Assembly: GCA_965153455.1 (NCBI GenBank)
Contig: OZ234498.1
Location: 19,840,001-19,904,000 of the forward strand
Length of the DNA stretch: 64,000 nt
Reading direction: 5' to 3'
Origin: Sphagnum compactum
Lineage: Eukaryota; Bryophyta; Sphagnopsida; Sphagnales
The notes below the pieces were generated by a model. It worked only from the letters and a program-made list of their open reading frames with translations, was not told where the DNA came from and searched no databases. Shown here piece by piece: positions 1-18,229 of the stretch (position 1 is its first letter; every line of letters starts with the position of its first letter). The position numbers and the translations under genes are program-made.

Positions 1-1359
1 CCTTTGTGTGTAACCTCTATTGAAAGTCACATTTTTTTTATTGAATTTTCAGAACCTTTCCAAATGCTTAATTTTTTTTATGGAATTGTGTGTATAATAA
101 AAAAAAGTTAGAACATGTAAAATTTCAAAAGATTTCGACAACATTAAAGTGTTCAAAAGCACTATTTTAGCATTGTAACCACTCCTGACTTTTTTGAAAT
201 GGATTAAAATACATTCAAGTTTTCATCATGATTTGTGTTTTGGAGTGTTATAACCTATAAGACTTCAATATTTTCATTATAAATTATTCTTAGACAATAA
301 TGTTAGAAAATACAAGGTCACTAGTTTATGTACATTAATTTAAACTTATGTGTACATGGAGGAATCAAATTTTCAAATTAATTTTATATTTTCTTTTGTT
401 ATAAAAATTCTACAATATTACAATTATGATGCATAATAATATTTCCATGATCTTAATGAAGTTATAGTGTCAAATTCCATTATTCTAAATAAATTAGGAA
501 TTTTGATATAATTAAATATTGGTTTACAAAAATGGCTAGATGGATGAAAGTAGAATATGACAGGATGAAGAAATGATTATGTTAAAGTTGTTCTTGTTAG
601 GTTTTGTAGCTCAATGGTCAAGATCATTGGGCGATGGGAACCACATATCGCAACCATCCAACCAAGCGTCTTGAAAAATGTGCGAGGTTTAGAGAGTGCA
701 CCTTGCATCAAAATTGAAGCTCAAAAGACAAAGCTCAAGAAGGAAGGAAAACCTACGCTTTGTATTTGTCAAAGACCTAGACTTGTTTGTAAATGCATGT
801 TGTGTATTCCTTACTTAAAAAGTGCAAATTAAATATTATGGACTTTATATTTGTCAAAGACCTGAGACTTGGTCAAAAGGGGTTTTGTGAAAGAACATGG
901 TCGAGTAACTTGAGCATACTTGTCTAGGCTTTTGCAAAAGCACTAAGCTACAAACCCATGTAAATCATGTAACCAAACACTTGCCCTCATCTCATACCCA
1001 CCCACAACTAGGTTTCTAAACCCAAACCAAAGCAATTCTTTAAAACTTATAAATGTAAATACCTGAACCTGGGTGGTTGTTTCAAGTTTTTTTCCCTTAA
1101 TGCCTGGACCCAGTTAGAATTCTGAAATCAAATACCTGCCCAACATTGGTCAACACATAGTCCATGAAACATTATCCATTCACAACCACATAGGATTATA
1201 TGTCAACGTTCTGTCTATTTGCAAGAGGTGGCAAACATCATACATGGCTGAGTTTGGTACCTACTTCTTTAGCTATTTTATGATGAAACCATGTCTAAAT
1301 TTATGAACAAAACCGCACCAAGAGGTGACAAATATCATATCCATAGATGAGGTTGGTAC

Positions 1360-1905
1360 CTATGTTGGGCTGGTATCACCACTTTGTGATACCGGATTGG
1401 TACTGGTATAGAGGGTTCTCCAAAATTTTGATACCATATGCATAATGCTATCAAAGCATTTTCAAATATGGTATACGTGGTATGATATATATAATTAAAA
1501 GATATTGAACGTGTATGCAATGGCATCAACATATATTTTGTGAACTTTGATATCAACAGGTATATATAATAACTCTGGTATCGATAATGCTCCCATTGAT
1601 GATGCACTTTGGACATGATCAGCCATTGAATGCTGAGACGTGTTCTCTTGCACATTGAAGGAGAAGCATGGCTGCTGGCTTGCAGCAAAGGTGTTGCAAA
1701 TATTTAAGTACCTATGCATATCAGAGGAGGATGAATACCTGGTATCGAGTATTAGAATGGTATAAGATACCAGACTGGTATGGTATTCACCAATTTTTTT
1801 GGAATTTGATAGCAGGGGTATAATGGTATCAGAGGGAATATCTGAACATTTCATACCAGGCTGGTATGCTATTTTGATACCATTACTGATACCAGGTTGG
1901 TAGTG
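1360..1905. repeat. dyad-rich degenerate repeat (GATACCA/TGGTATC words)
   Basis: Short words such as gataccag, ctggtat and ggtatgg recur many times on both strands, giving numerous small inverted repeats (for example taccaggctggta). The same vocabulary reappears at about 2640-2960 and 59900-60560, so this is probably a dispersed repeat family. I see no coding capacity in it. Confidence 0.5.
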
Positions 1906-2300
1906 GATCCCTGCTTCTTTAGCTATTTCATGATGAAACCAGCCTTGTCTGAATTTACTAACCAGAAAGCCCACCAATCCAGAGAGGATTCAGCTACCTT
2001 TTCAGTTTTTTCACCAAGCTACTATAAGAGGTCAATGAGAGCAGTCAAGCTACAGGGTGTGGCTGTCCTGCTCAGGCCCAGTGAGTGAATGCCATGTCAA
2101 CAAATTTTATCAAAACCCTATGAACAATGATACTTGCCAACGAGAAGCAGGCTCTGAAATGAAGTCTAGTTTATATGTTGAACAAGGCTATATTGTACAC
2201 ACCCATCATTCTCCAACATGCTATGATGAGGAATATGTCTTAGAATGCGATAGCAGAAGTTATAGCTGTTCCATGATTTCCAGACTTGTGTGAATGAATC

Positions 2301-2391
2301 TTGACACACAAGATACATGCAACATAAAACAAATTCCATCCCCAGATTGACACACAAGATACGTGCAACACAAAACAAGTTCCATCCCCAG
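2301..2391. repeat. 46-bp tandem duplication
   Basis: Two adjacent copies start with ttgacacacaagata at 2301 and 2347 and end in ccatccccag. They differ by only a few substitutions, so the duplication is fairly recent. Confidence 0.85.
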
Positions 2392-3416
2392 TATGTTCCA
2401 TTTGACACACACACATATATAACTGTACACTAATCTACCGAATGCTACCATCACAAGTCAGAATTCCATGCCAACATCAATTGGGTGAGACTCTTTACAA
2501 AAACCCCACTTGAGGAAGCATTGAACCAATCCCCTGGACTCCTAGTACACCAAGTTGTAACCAGTGATGGTCTGCTACTGACTTGTAAACATATCAACTT
2601 GTAAACATATCAGCCTGGTCCTCCTGGTATTGATACTTTAAAAAATTTACACACTAATCCTGCTATTGGTGCCTTTTAAAAACTTTCCAATTGGGTGGCA
2701 GGTATGAAGCAGGTATGTACCTGATATTGAAAAGTTGATATAAAACTTACACAAGGTTGGTATTCCTGAGGTCCCTACCAAGTTGGTACCGGTACAAGGC
2801 TGGTGTTACCTCAGGTCCCAACCAAGCTGGTATTGGTACAAGGCTGGTATCATCTAAAGTCAGATGAACCTACTGGGGTCCTTTGCTATTGGTGCATAAA
2901 CCCAGTCTAAATACCATGCACAGGCCTATATATCATACCAGCACTGGTTGTAACAGAGCTCGAAATAAGCTTCAATGGACTGGGCAATTGAGCAGCTCTC
3001 GCAATTCTAGATTGCATTTGTCAATAAACAATTATAAATTCGTTCATCTAAGTTCTTGCATGGATCCTGTATTATGTTTCTCTCCCTAGGTAAGTATAGC
3101 CATTTTGCTTTGTAAGAAAGGGGCTTCAGGTGCAGTGGCAAGGACCGACCATCTGTCAGTGCACTTAGGTCCTCTATACATATGACTTTGAACTGGTCCA
3201 CTCAATTCCCACAACTGGGTGGAATCACAAAAGTATCTAGGCCCATTGAGTTTCAACAGAGCACTACACAGAATTAAAAACCTTTTAAACTTGATCTCGC
3301 TAGTTTCTAGGAGGTCAAAGAATCATCTCTTTGTGCCTCAGTATTTGGCACCGTGGTGGTTCAAGTTCAGGTTTTAGTTTCCAAAAGAAGGACCAATAAC
3401 AATTTAGAAAGGGTTT

Positions 3417-3422
3417 TTTATT
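3417..3422 (-). terminator. candidate poly(A) signal of the aspartate aminotransferase gene
   Basis: On the minus strand this reads AATAAA, about 300 nt downstream of the TAG stop at 3725. The spacing suits a plant 3' UTR, but the hexamer is common in AT-rich DNA, so this is only a suggestion. Confidence 0.3.
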
Positions 3423-3724
3423 GGAATTGACACTTTGGACTTTGATCTGTCAATTTAATAAAGTCCCATAACAAACTCTGCAAGAGCTGAGAACTTGAAA
3501 AACCTTCTCCTGAGGAAGCAAACAAGTGACATCTGGCCACCATTTGCACAAGGTTGTGTACCAGACTTTGAATTAGTTTTAAGAGACCAGCCAGTTGAGC
3601 AGCTAAATCAAATCATTGGTTGTATTCAGTGATAGACATATCTGTTTCTGCAAACTCCAGCACAGATTCCGTTTCAAGTTCCTCCTACCCAACTAGAGCC
3701 ACTTTGCTGCAAGAAAAAGGTGAT

Positions 3725-10314
<6,590 letters not shown>

Positions 10315-11200
10315 ATTAGCTGCTGCAACTTGCTCTACTTCCTCTTCGTCTTCGGATCCTTACTCTTTCTCCCGTTCTGCAAAATTTTCACCCTGATTTC
10401 CCGCCTAAATCGTGAAACAGCCTCTTACATGTCAAACAACCCAAAAGACAATCGCGGGGGGGAAAAAAAACTCTCAGCAGCTGTCGTCTCGACGAAATCG
10501 TCAGTATAAATTCACCTTGAGACCTCGAACAAGAACTCTCTGTCCGTTTGTCTGTGTCGCAAGCTGTCTCTGTGCGGATCCCTCTCTCCGTCGCTTTCAC
10601 ACCACCACAGCGTCTGTATGCTCCTTAGACCTTGAACAAAACCTCTCTCTCTCTCAGGCTCTGTGTGCGTCTCTCTCTCTGCGCGTCGCAAGTACCGATG
10701 CACAGATCGGTCTCTCCTTCAACACTTTCACACCAGCACTGCGTCTGTACTCTGTATACTCTTGGGAGTACGTCTTCCAACCACTACCAAAAACAAACAG
10801 TCGATCAATTCTCCTTACTAGGCGTGAAAATCGCGACGGTGGAAAAAAGATAAACTAGATGAAACTGACAGTTACTTACAGCATCTCCTCTGAGATGCTT
10901 ATCAGTTGCTAATAGTTCGGCGACGATGGACCAGATTGCAAATGTAGACGAGGATTTCTCGCACGCCTGCTGCTGCCGCTTGTCTCCTGTCGTCGCGTCG
11001 TCTTCTTCTTCCCCCGCACGCACGCCGTCGCCCTAGTGGCTCGCTCGCCGTCTCAGCACGCATCCAGGTCCCTTTACGCACGCTTGTCCAGGTTCCATGA
11101 TTAGGTGGCCTACCTTGTCCAGGTCCCATGGTTGGGTGGTCTCCCTTGTCCAGGTGCCATGATTAAGTGGTGCACTTTGTCCAGGTCCCATGATTTTGGT
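10315..11200 (-). promoter_or_regulatory. CpG-containing 5' region of the aspartate aminotransferase gene
   Basis: Upstream of the start codon, CpG and C/T-rich runs (about 10620-10690 and 10940-11060) stand out from CpG-poor surroundings. This usually marks an unmethylated promoter and 5' UTR in plants. The opposing frames here look like by-products of the composition. No TATA box or transcription start can be fixed by eye. Confidence 0.45.
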
Positions 11201-11205
11201 GACTT
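11090..11205. repeat. short tandem repeat of a ~37-bp unit
   Basis: The words ttgtccaggt and ccatga/ggttgggtgg recur four times (about 11085, 11118, 11150 and 11178), as in CTTGTCCAGGTCCCATG. It is a small degenerate array at the outer edge of the CpG-rich region. Confidence 0.7.
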
Positions 11206-11308
11206 TACCTTGTATTCCATTTCCCAGTCCTTTGCATTGTGTCCCTTATTAATGTGTTGGCGAGGCCATTACTGAAACAAGGGGTGTGTCACACTGTGGC
11301 CTTGCCAT

Positions 11309-11506
11309 TTACATTAAAAAGTATCTTAAGGCAAAAGAAGAATTTTAAAAACTCAAATATTTCATCATACCTAATCTTCAAAAAACCCTCTAATAGAAAC
11401 CAAAATCCTTCAAGATATTATTATAACTCTATAATAACTAATCTCAAGTTTCAACACAAGCCAAAATATCATATTTCAAAAATCCTCATATAAAAATAGA
11501 CCTATT
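11309..11506 (-). repeat. left arm of a ~200-bp inverted repeat pair
   Basis: The reverse complement of this stretch matches 16208-16409 at roughly 85 percent by eye, from ttacattaaaaagtatctta through tctcaagtttcaacacaagc to atagacctatt. The two arms face each other across 4.7 kb. The sequence just inside and outside the arms does not match, so these may be two copies of one dispersed element. Confidence 0.85.
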
Positions 11507-12540
11507 ATCTAGGGGCCAAAATCCATTAAGCTACTAGGTATATTCTTCTATAATGAATCTAAACACAATATCCTTGCCTTGGTAGGGCAAGGCCAATAAA
11601 TAAGGGCCTGCCTTTGGTGGTAGCCAAGGACAAGCCAGATTTCAGTAACACCCTTGACCATAGACTTAACCCAATGTAAAGATCAGTCAGAAATTTCTTT
11701 CACAATAAAGATATTCGTAAAGTAAGAAAAACACAGCACCAGAACCCCCTTTGGTCACAAATGGGATGAAATTTCTTTTAAAAAAAAGTGGGAAAAAAAA
11801 AGAAAAAAGAACACTGGGCTTCAATGGGAACTGAAACTCAGATTAGCACCAAATTTGGTTAAATCTGAACTACAAATATTTTCGAACCCTCGTGCATTTA
11901 ATTTTGAGTTCGAGCATTTTATACTCGTATTTAATTAAAATTTCATTACTTTGCGAATAACAATGTTTAGAGATTGAAAGAAGGGTTGGGAGGTGAAAGA
12001 AGGGCCTAAAAGGGGGGGTCCACTTTAGGACTATCTTCAAATAGGCAGATTTTACAATGCATAATAACACCAAAATCTGAAAAGACAGCTGCAAAATCAT
12101 ACAGCTTGCTTGCTCTGCTGCTGGCAGAAAAATGACATGTCTAAACACACCAGAAAATTTCTGGCAGTTCTTAATGTCATGCACATGAATTTTATTTTGG
12201 TTGTTACTTTTTGTTGTTATGGAAGCTGGTGGGTTCAAACCCTTGTGTGCCAGTAAGGAATTTGGGCAAGCCCCAGTAGGGGTAGTCAAAAATTCCAACT
12301 GGCCATCAAATTTAGACACAATGGCCTGTACCTTGTCACCTTCCATAACATAATGATTTTCATGATTTGCATACTGGGCATGTGGATCTTGAACAACATT
12401 GTTCAGTCTCCGTAGACTCCAGAAGACATGTCCATTGTGCCTTGTAACGGGACTAGAAAGAGGCAGAAAAGGCCATATGAAAAGCATTATGTACTATGGA
12501 ATGATCAAGCCTATGCCCATTATGTTGGGGAATTTGTCAA

Positions 12541-12758
12541 GTGAGCTCATTAGGGCAAGCTAGGCAATGCACCCCAAGCATAATCGACAAGGGCAAGGCC
12601 ATTCCATGACATAAAGGTCTGGGGTGGCAGATTCAACAATTTTTTTAAAATAATGTTCAACAAACTGATTTTACTCACAATGACAAGTGTGTGATCATCA
12701 CGGAAGTTTATGTCTATATAATGTGATTTTAAAAATGACATAATCTGCCAACCCAGAC
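12541..12758. mobile_element. MITE-like unit, copy 1
   Basis: The inner 12616-12758 begins GGTCTGGGGTGGCAGATT and ends with a near reverse complement (aatctgccaacccagac), giving ~17-bp terminal inverted repeats. A second copy lies at 29543-29762 and shares both this part and about 75 bp on its left side (gtgagct..agggcaagct). There is no transposase inside. The target duplication is not clean in this copy. Confidence 0.6.
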
Positions 12759-14181
12759 ATTTTAATGTGGATGCAAACTTTAAGGGTTAGGATCGGAGCA
12801 AGTTAATAGTTTAAGATTTAAATTCCAAATATGTTATGAGTTTAGGATTTCAATATGGCTTAGCAATTTGAATAGGTTAAGGATTTAAAGTATGATCGGG
12901 TTTAACTATTTATCCATATATATATATATATATATTGTGGTGTGGGTGTTGTTGGCTGTTAACATCCTATCAATTTATTTTTACCTTAAATATTTGTGCT
13001 TCATTCATTTAAACTTTTTGAAATTCCAAGATATTTAAGTTGAAGTTAGTTAAATCATTTATTTACATTTGATGTTCACTTCAATTAGGTGGCGATAACA
13101 TCTTGGGTTGATGATTTTGTGCATGTGATATTAGGGAAATTAATATTCACATGTGAATTGTTCATCTTATATTATTAGGAGTAGGCCAAAGCTCAAAAGT
13201 GAATCATAAAATTGGTAATAGATTGTGTAATCTTAAGGTTGAGTGAAGAGCTTATTGTAAATAGGTGCTTTATTCATTTCTAATCTCTCATTGATCTGGT
13301 GTCAATTTCCAACATGTGTGAGACCATTGATGCTAATAGTATAGTGTGTTCCTTTCCACATTTTAATGAAATGAAACCCATGAAGGCTAAGGGTGCCTTT
13401 CAATTGGAAAGGCCCTTTAAGAAAAGCCAACTCAAACTATTGCTCTTAATGACATATACATATATATGAGCTAAAAGGAATATAAGCTTTCCTTTACATT
13501 GTAAATAGTGCCTCTCGGAAAATCACTCATCCTAGCACCATTCCAACATGGATTCAGATTTTGTAAAACTTAGTATTTGTGGATTCCCAACCATTCAATG
13601 ATGTCTAAAACAATGGAATGAAGAGAAAACTACATAGGCTTATATATAGGAGAAGGGTGACCATATCCTGAGGTGCCTAGGCACAAGGGCGATAGCTCAA
13701 GTGTTGGGGCACCTAAAACCATAGAAGGGGTGACAGGGCTACCCTTCTCTTATGTAAAGTACTGGTCATTTTGTGTCTTTTGTCTTTTTCTTTTCAATTT
13801 CTAACCATGGTTTTGTAATCCTAGTTGGACCAAATTTCTACCTAAAGCTTCAAAGAGAAAGAGAATTGAGTATAGAAAGGGCTTGGGGTTTAAACTACCA
13901 AATCTAAGAGTGCTTTACAAGGCTTTGAATTTTGTATTAACACCAACACAATTAGTATATGCTAAAAGGGATTTTGTCCCAATGAGATAGGTGACCAAAA
14001 GCATCAGAGCCTAAAATTGCTGTATTTGTATTGGATTAAAATGGGGTTTAGCTCCAAGTTAAGTCAACCATGGTCAAGCTCCAAGTTTGGGTTAAGTTGG
14101 GTGCAATCCCAAACCACACTTGAAGAATGAAATTAGCAACTATGAAATCTAAGATTTGGATGAAGGTAGGGTGTAATGCCT

Positions 14182-14205
14182 TAAACCCTAAACCTAAACC
14201 CTAAT
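14182..14205. repeat. short interstitial telomere-like repeat
   Basis: Reads taaaccctaaacctaaaccc, about three units of the plant CCCTAAA telomere motif. A similar run lies at 30081-30105. Both are too short to imply a former chromosome end. Confidence 0.6.
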
Positions 14206-15383
14206 GCACACCCCATGAAAACTTAAAATCCAGCTCCTAAAACGACATTCTATTATGGATCAAATCACCATGCAATTCCCTCCACCCTTGGTTTTGGTTC
14301 CCTTGGGTCCAGTCTTTGAGTTGTGTTCCTTTTCCTTTTTGCAATCAAGCTCGTCTTTCTTTGTGCCCAAAAAAAAAAAACCCCAACCATGCACCCCTTC
14401 AAGGGAAACCATTCTTTTCCACTTACCACTAGAAGAAAATTCAATGTTATTTCATAAAAGCATTCAAGGTTTTATGCATGAAAAAGGACCATACCAACAT
14501 GCAAGGAAAAATAAAATAAAATCAACTTTAATTGGTGCTTTCCAAGAGCTTTTAAAAATTGCCATCCATTATGGGTCAAACTGTCATGCACCCATTGTCA
14601 AGAATCCATTTCCTTGCACTCCACAACCCAAAACCAAGTTCCCTTTGATGCATTTTAATTCAGAAGAATACATGTTTTGGGAACAAGGAACTCAAATTTT
14701 GAGGGCTTGAACAAAGTCCTAAACCAAGCCTTGAATTTAAGTAATTGTTGATTCTTGAACAACATATTCCTAACCTAATTTACAACATGTGTGGGACAAG
14801 TTTACATCCAAACAAAGAATTTGTGGTTTGTCAACTAAGAGTGATGGAGTGGCTTTTCACCCTATAGGGCACCTCTTGAGGTGTTCACCTATATCCCTAT
14901 GTGCTTCTATGGTCTCTTTGTAACTTGTCTTTTTGTGTTGTTCACCTCTTGAATTATTTAAGAATTATTTGTGGTGCATTTAAAGTCCAAAACTTTTTTT
15001 TGGGTGATGGGCCTTCCTAGAGAAGGTTTCAAACCGTGGACATTCCAAAGATAAAACTGATGTAACCTTTCCATTTGGGCCACTGATGTAGGCCAAAAAT
15101 TAGGAATTTGGGCAAGGAATATGGGAAAAGGTGTGAAGTTGTTGGGAACAACATGGGGATGCATGGGAACTATGTGGGAACAATAAATAAAAAAGCCATT
15201 TGGCAAAGCATATGGGATAAATATAAGGAACACATGTTGGGCACACATGGGAATTGTGGGAATAATATAATGAACATGTGGCAAGGTGTGGCAAACCGTA
15301 TGGAACAATATTAACCAACACAAGGGATGCAGATTGGGAACACCATCCATAACAATTAACAATTAAAATAGGCATTGCATCTT

Positions 15384-15409
15384 CCCCCCCCCCCCCCCCC
15401 CCCCCCCCC
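15384..15409. repeat. homopolymer run of 26 C
   Basis: An uninterrupted run of C on the plus strand. The G-rich complement could form a quadruplex. Its length may be unreliable in sequencing. Confidence 0.95.
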
Positions 15410-16207
15410 TTGATTTCCATTTCTTCCTTGTTGTAGTGCTTTCTTGGAATAATGTTTGTAATGTATAATACGATTCCAAAAGATGATTTTATGTTTTATA
15501 CCAAACGTATAAAATCATGTTCTCATTGTGTTGAATGTCGAATTGTTGTTCGGTCTCAAGAAGGACCGATATCTACCAATGTCACCACAAAGTAATGACT
15601 TGGGAATCGAACTTAAATCAAACTTTGGGGTTAAGTTAGAGATGGACAAAGCTTAAATCATCCAAACCCCAAATGCTTTACTTTGTCATTGAAGATGGTG
15701 TGTGATTCACCTTATTTTAATGCTGACATTGGCAACAGTGTTGAGTACACAATTTTGAATTGGTTTGCACAAAACTTGTGTAAAAGCTCCCACTTTTAAT
15801 TGACAATTTTATTTGAGCATGTGCCTGACAAAAAATCATTGAAAATTCAGTATTCAGTTTCATATTCATCCAACAAATGGCATGGATGAGGACATTCAAC
15901 TTGAAAGGTTCATTCACTTTGCTTGTTGTACATAGCATTTCTCATCCTCAAAGGATCATGTTCTTCAAAATGTTCCTTGCCTTATCAGCGAGGTTTTATT
16001 TTCAAATTTTTTTATGAAGCCACACTGGCAAATCATCCACAAGAGGAATTAACCAAATTTGGCTACAAGTCAGAGAAGATAGTAGAAATCTGCTAAATTT
16101 TTTTAACTTGCTAGAACCCATACTCTATAAATATGGCGATTTCAGAAAACAAATCCCTCCAAAAGCTTGTGACTTTGGTGCATTCTTTTCACAAAAATCC
16201 TTTGCGC

Positions 16208-16409
16208 AATAGGTCTATTTTTTATATGAGGATTTTTGAAAGATGATATTTTGGCTTGTGTTGAAACTTGAGATTAATTCTAGAGTTATAATATCTTGAA
16301 GGATTTTAGTTTCTTTTAGAGGATTTTTTGAAGATTATATTTTGGCATGGTCAAATATTTGAGTTTCCATATTTATTTTTCTTTTGCCTTAAGATACTTT
16401 TTAATGTAA
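16208..16409 (+). repeat. right arm of the ~200-bp inverted repeat pair
   Basis: Inverted partner of 11309-11506. It runs from aataggtctatttt through gcttgtgttgaaacttgaga to taagatactttttaatgtaa. Confidence 0.85.
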
Positions 16410-16819
16410 CAAAATTCAATTTTTCTTTTCTTTTTTTGAATTTTTTTTCCTTTGGTGTTCTTCTTTCTTTTTGGTTTCGTGATTCATGTCCTTTTTTAAT
16501 GTTTGGTTCAGCAAACAAGCATATCTAGGGTTGATTCATCCTCGCCTAATTAGCAGCACTCAAGAAGTGGGCAGATAGACTAGTAGATCCATTGAAGTGG
16601 TTTTGAGTCCATTGTCTTTGTGGGCACCTTGACATGTACTCGGCGGGAATGAAACATGCAGGAGCCTTGATTAGACTTTGCCATTGCATTTGGGCTCATC
16701 ATCACACCTTCCTGTACTTCAATGTGCATTTTACAAAATCTTGGGCATATGTGGTATGAGTGCCACATGCCACCAAACTCTTTGCAACCATAAGGGATGT
16801 GAAGACTTGCATGCGAAAG

Positions 16820-17126
16820 ACTTGTAAGCCTTAGGTGTGCTCCCTAGCTCCTTGTGCAAAGACAAGAAAGAGTTGTAAGCTCTGGGTGTGTTCCTTAGCT
16901 CCTCATGCGAAGACAAGAAAGACTTGTAAGCCTTGGGTGTGCTCCTTAGCTCCTCGTGCGAAGACAAGAAAGACTTGTAAGCCTTGGGTGTGCTCCTTAG
17001 CTCCTCGTGTGAAGACAAGAAAGGACTTGTAAGACTTGGGTGTGCTCCTTAGCTCCTCGTGCAAAGACAAGAAAGACTTGTACGACTTGGGTGTGCTCCC
17101 TAGCTCCTTGTGCAAAGACAAGAGAG
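16820..17126. repeat. 51-bp minisatellite, six units
   Basis: Six units begin acttgtaagccttgggtgtg and end gcgaagacaagaaag; one unit has an extra G. Because 51 is divisible by three, both strands stay open across several units (17-residue repeats such as SSHEELRSTPKAYKSFL on minus). I take these frames as products of the repeat rather than genes, since they have no non-repetitive conserved part. Confidence 0.9.
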
Positions 17127-17849
17127 TGATGGAAGAGCTCCAAGATAAGACAACAATGGGTATGGCCCAAAGTATACCTAGTATGACGACCGGGAAAGTC
17201 AAAGTCTTTTGAAGAATAGTGAATGGATTCCACACATCTTGAGATTTGAGAAACCTCTGCAATTTTTTCGAGAGCAAAATTCTCATCAGTAACATGAAAT
17301 CTCCTGTGTGTCAACAACAGAAAACATATTTCATAGCGCATGAGACTGGTGATCTTTCAATAGGAAAAATGCAAATCAGCTCCAACCATGATCTTCATCA
17401 TCTTCAGTCTCACAATCTCCACAAACAGCAGCTCCAAATTTGTCACCTACCTATTTGGACAAATGCAACAGGAAGAGATGGAGTCAACCTTGTTACTGTC
17501 GTGGAAGTTCTGAATTCACATGCGCTAGTGTACAAGTGAAGAGGCCAGTCATGTCTGCATAAACAGCTCATTCACAGTGGGTTGTTAGTCTGATGATTTT
17601 GTGGCCAGTTTGCCTTATGAACATGTATAGCAAATGCACAAGCATTGAGGAATGCTTTGATCGTGTTTAAGAGGATGCCCACATGCAATGTGGGTCCAAT
17701 CTGACGGCCATGCCTGAAGGCTAGGCAAATGCATGGGGCCAATGCACGGGTCGTGCAAAGGAATAGACATTTTGAGCAGAATGTGCAAAGGTCTAGAGAT
17801 AAAGAATGTCACCTCTGCTTGTCTTCTGTCAGGAATGTGCACCTGCCAC

Positions 17850-18110
17850 ATCATGATCTGAACATACACTGCAAATAGGCCAAGCCGATGTGCAAGCACT
17901 GAGCCAAGCAACCGAATGATCCAGAGAGCAACATCATGAACTGAACATACACTGCCAATAGGCCAAGCCAATGTGCAAGCACCGATCCAAGCAACTGAAA
18001 TGATCCAGAGAGCCTCATGATGATCTGAACGTACACTGCAAATAGGCCAAGTAGATGCGTATGCAGCCGATGTGCACCGAGCCAAGTAACTGAATGTTCT
18101 GGACAGAGAA
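17850..18110. repeat. ~80-bp tandem array, three units
   Basis: Three degenerate units start near 17852, 17935 and 18015. Each reads gatctgaacatacactgcaa, then taggccaagc, gatgtgcaagcac and gatccagagagc. Open frames on the minus strand here are products of the array. Confidence 0.85.
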
Positions 18111-18229
18111 CGACATGATGATGTGAAGATACTCGAAGGATGTGCAGCGAGCAAAGCAAAAAGAGTGAAGAAAGAAGCCCAGGAGATTGACCAAGCATCG
18201 GTGTTGCTAGTTCTTGTCCTAGAGAGAAA

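Larger units (their letters stand above)
1..3300. other. gene-free repeat-rich flank
   Basis: AT-rich sequence with no coding exon I can support. Short open frames here match no family I know and have no splice or codon signature. The stretch holds words related to TACCAG..CTGGTA at about 1360-1905 and 2640-2960, a duplicated block at 1262-1306 and 1911-1960, and a 46-bp tandem duplication at 2301-2391. All of this looks like decayed dispersed repeat. Confidence 0.6.
11520..16200. other. gene-free interval between inverted repeat arms
   Basis: AT-rich sequence without supported exons. It holds the MITE-like unit at 12541-12758, an (AT)n run near 12917-12934, a short telomere-like run at 14182-14205 and a 26-base C tract at 15384-15409. 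Two longer open frames (11870-12487 minus, 14255-14710 plus) encode nothing I recognise and are low-complexity or repeat-like. Confidence 0.55.

Noticed and set aside
12229-12245. tRNA B-box-like word gggttcaaaccc
   Set aside because: No A box at the right distance and no cloverleaf could be drawn around it.
11870-12487. 205-codon minus-strand open frame
   Set aside because: The longest non-exonic frame, but it has no recognisable motif, its composition drifts along its length, and it overlaps repeat-like sequence; no supporting splice or promoter signal.
14182-14205. Telomere or chromosome-end interpretation of CCCTAAA units
   Set aside because: Only about three units, inside ordinary sequence; such telo-boxes are common in plant DNA.
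14255-14710. 151-codon plus-strand open frame
   Set aside because: Low-complexity Pro/Lys/Ser peptide with internally repeated DNA words (catgcacccc, ccattatg); no family resemblance.
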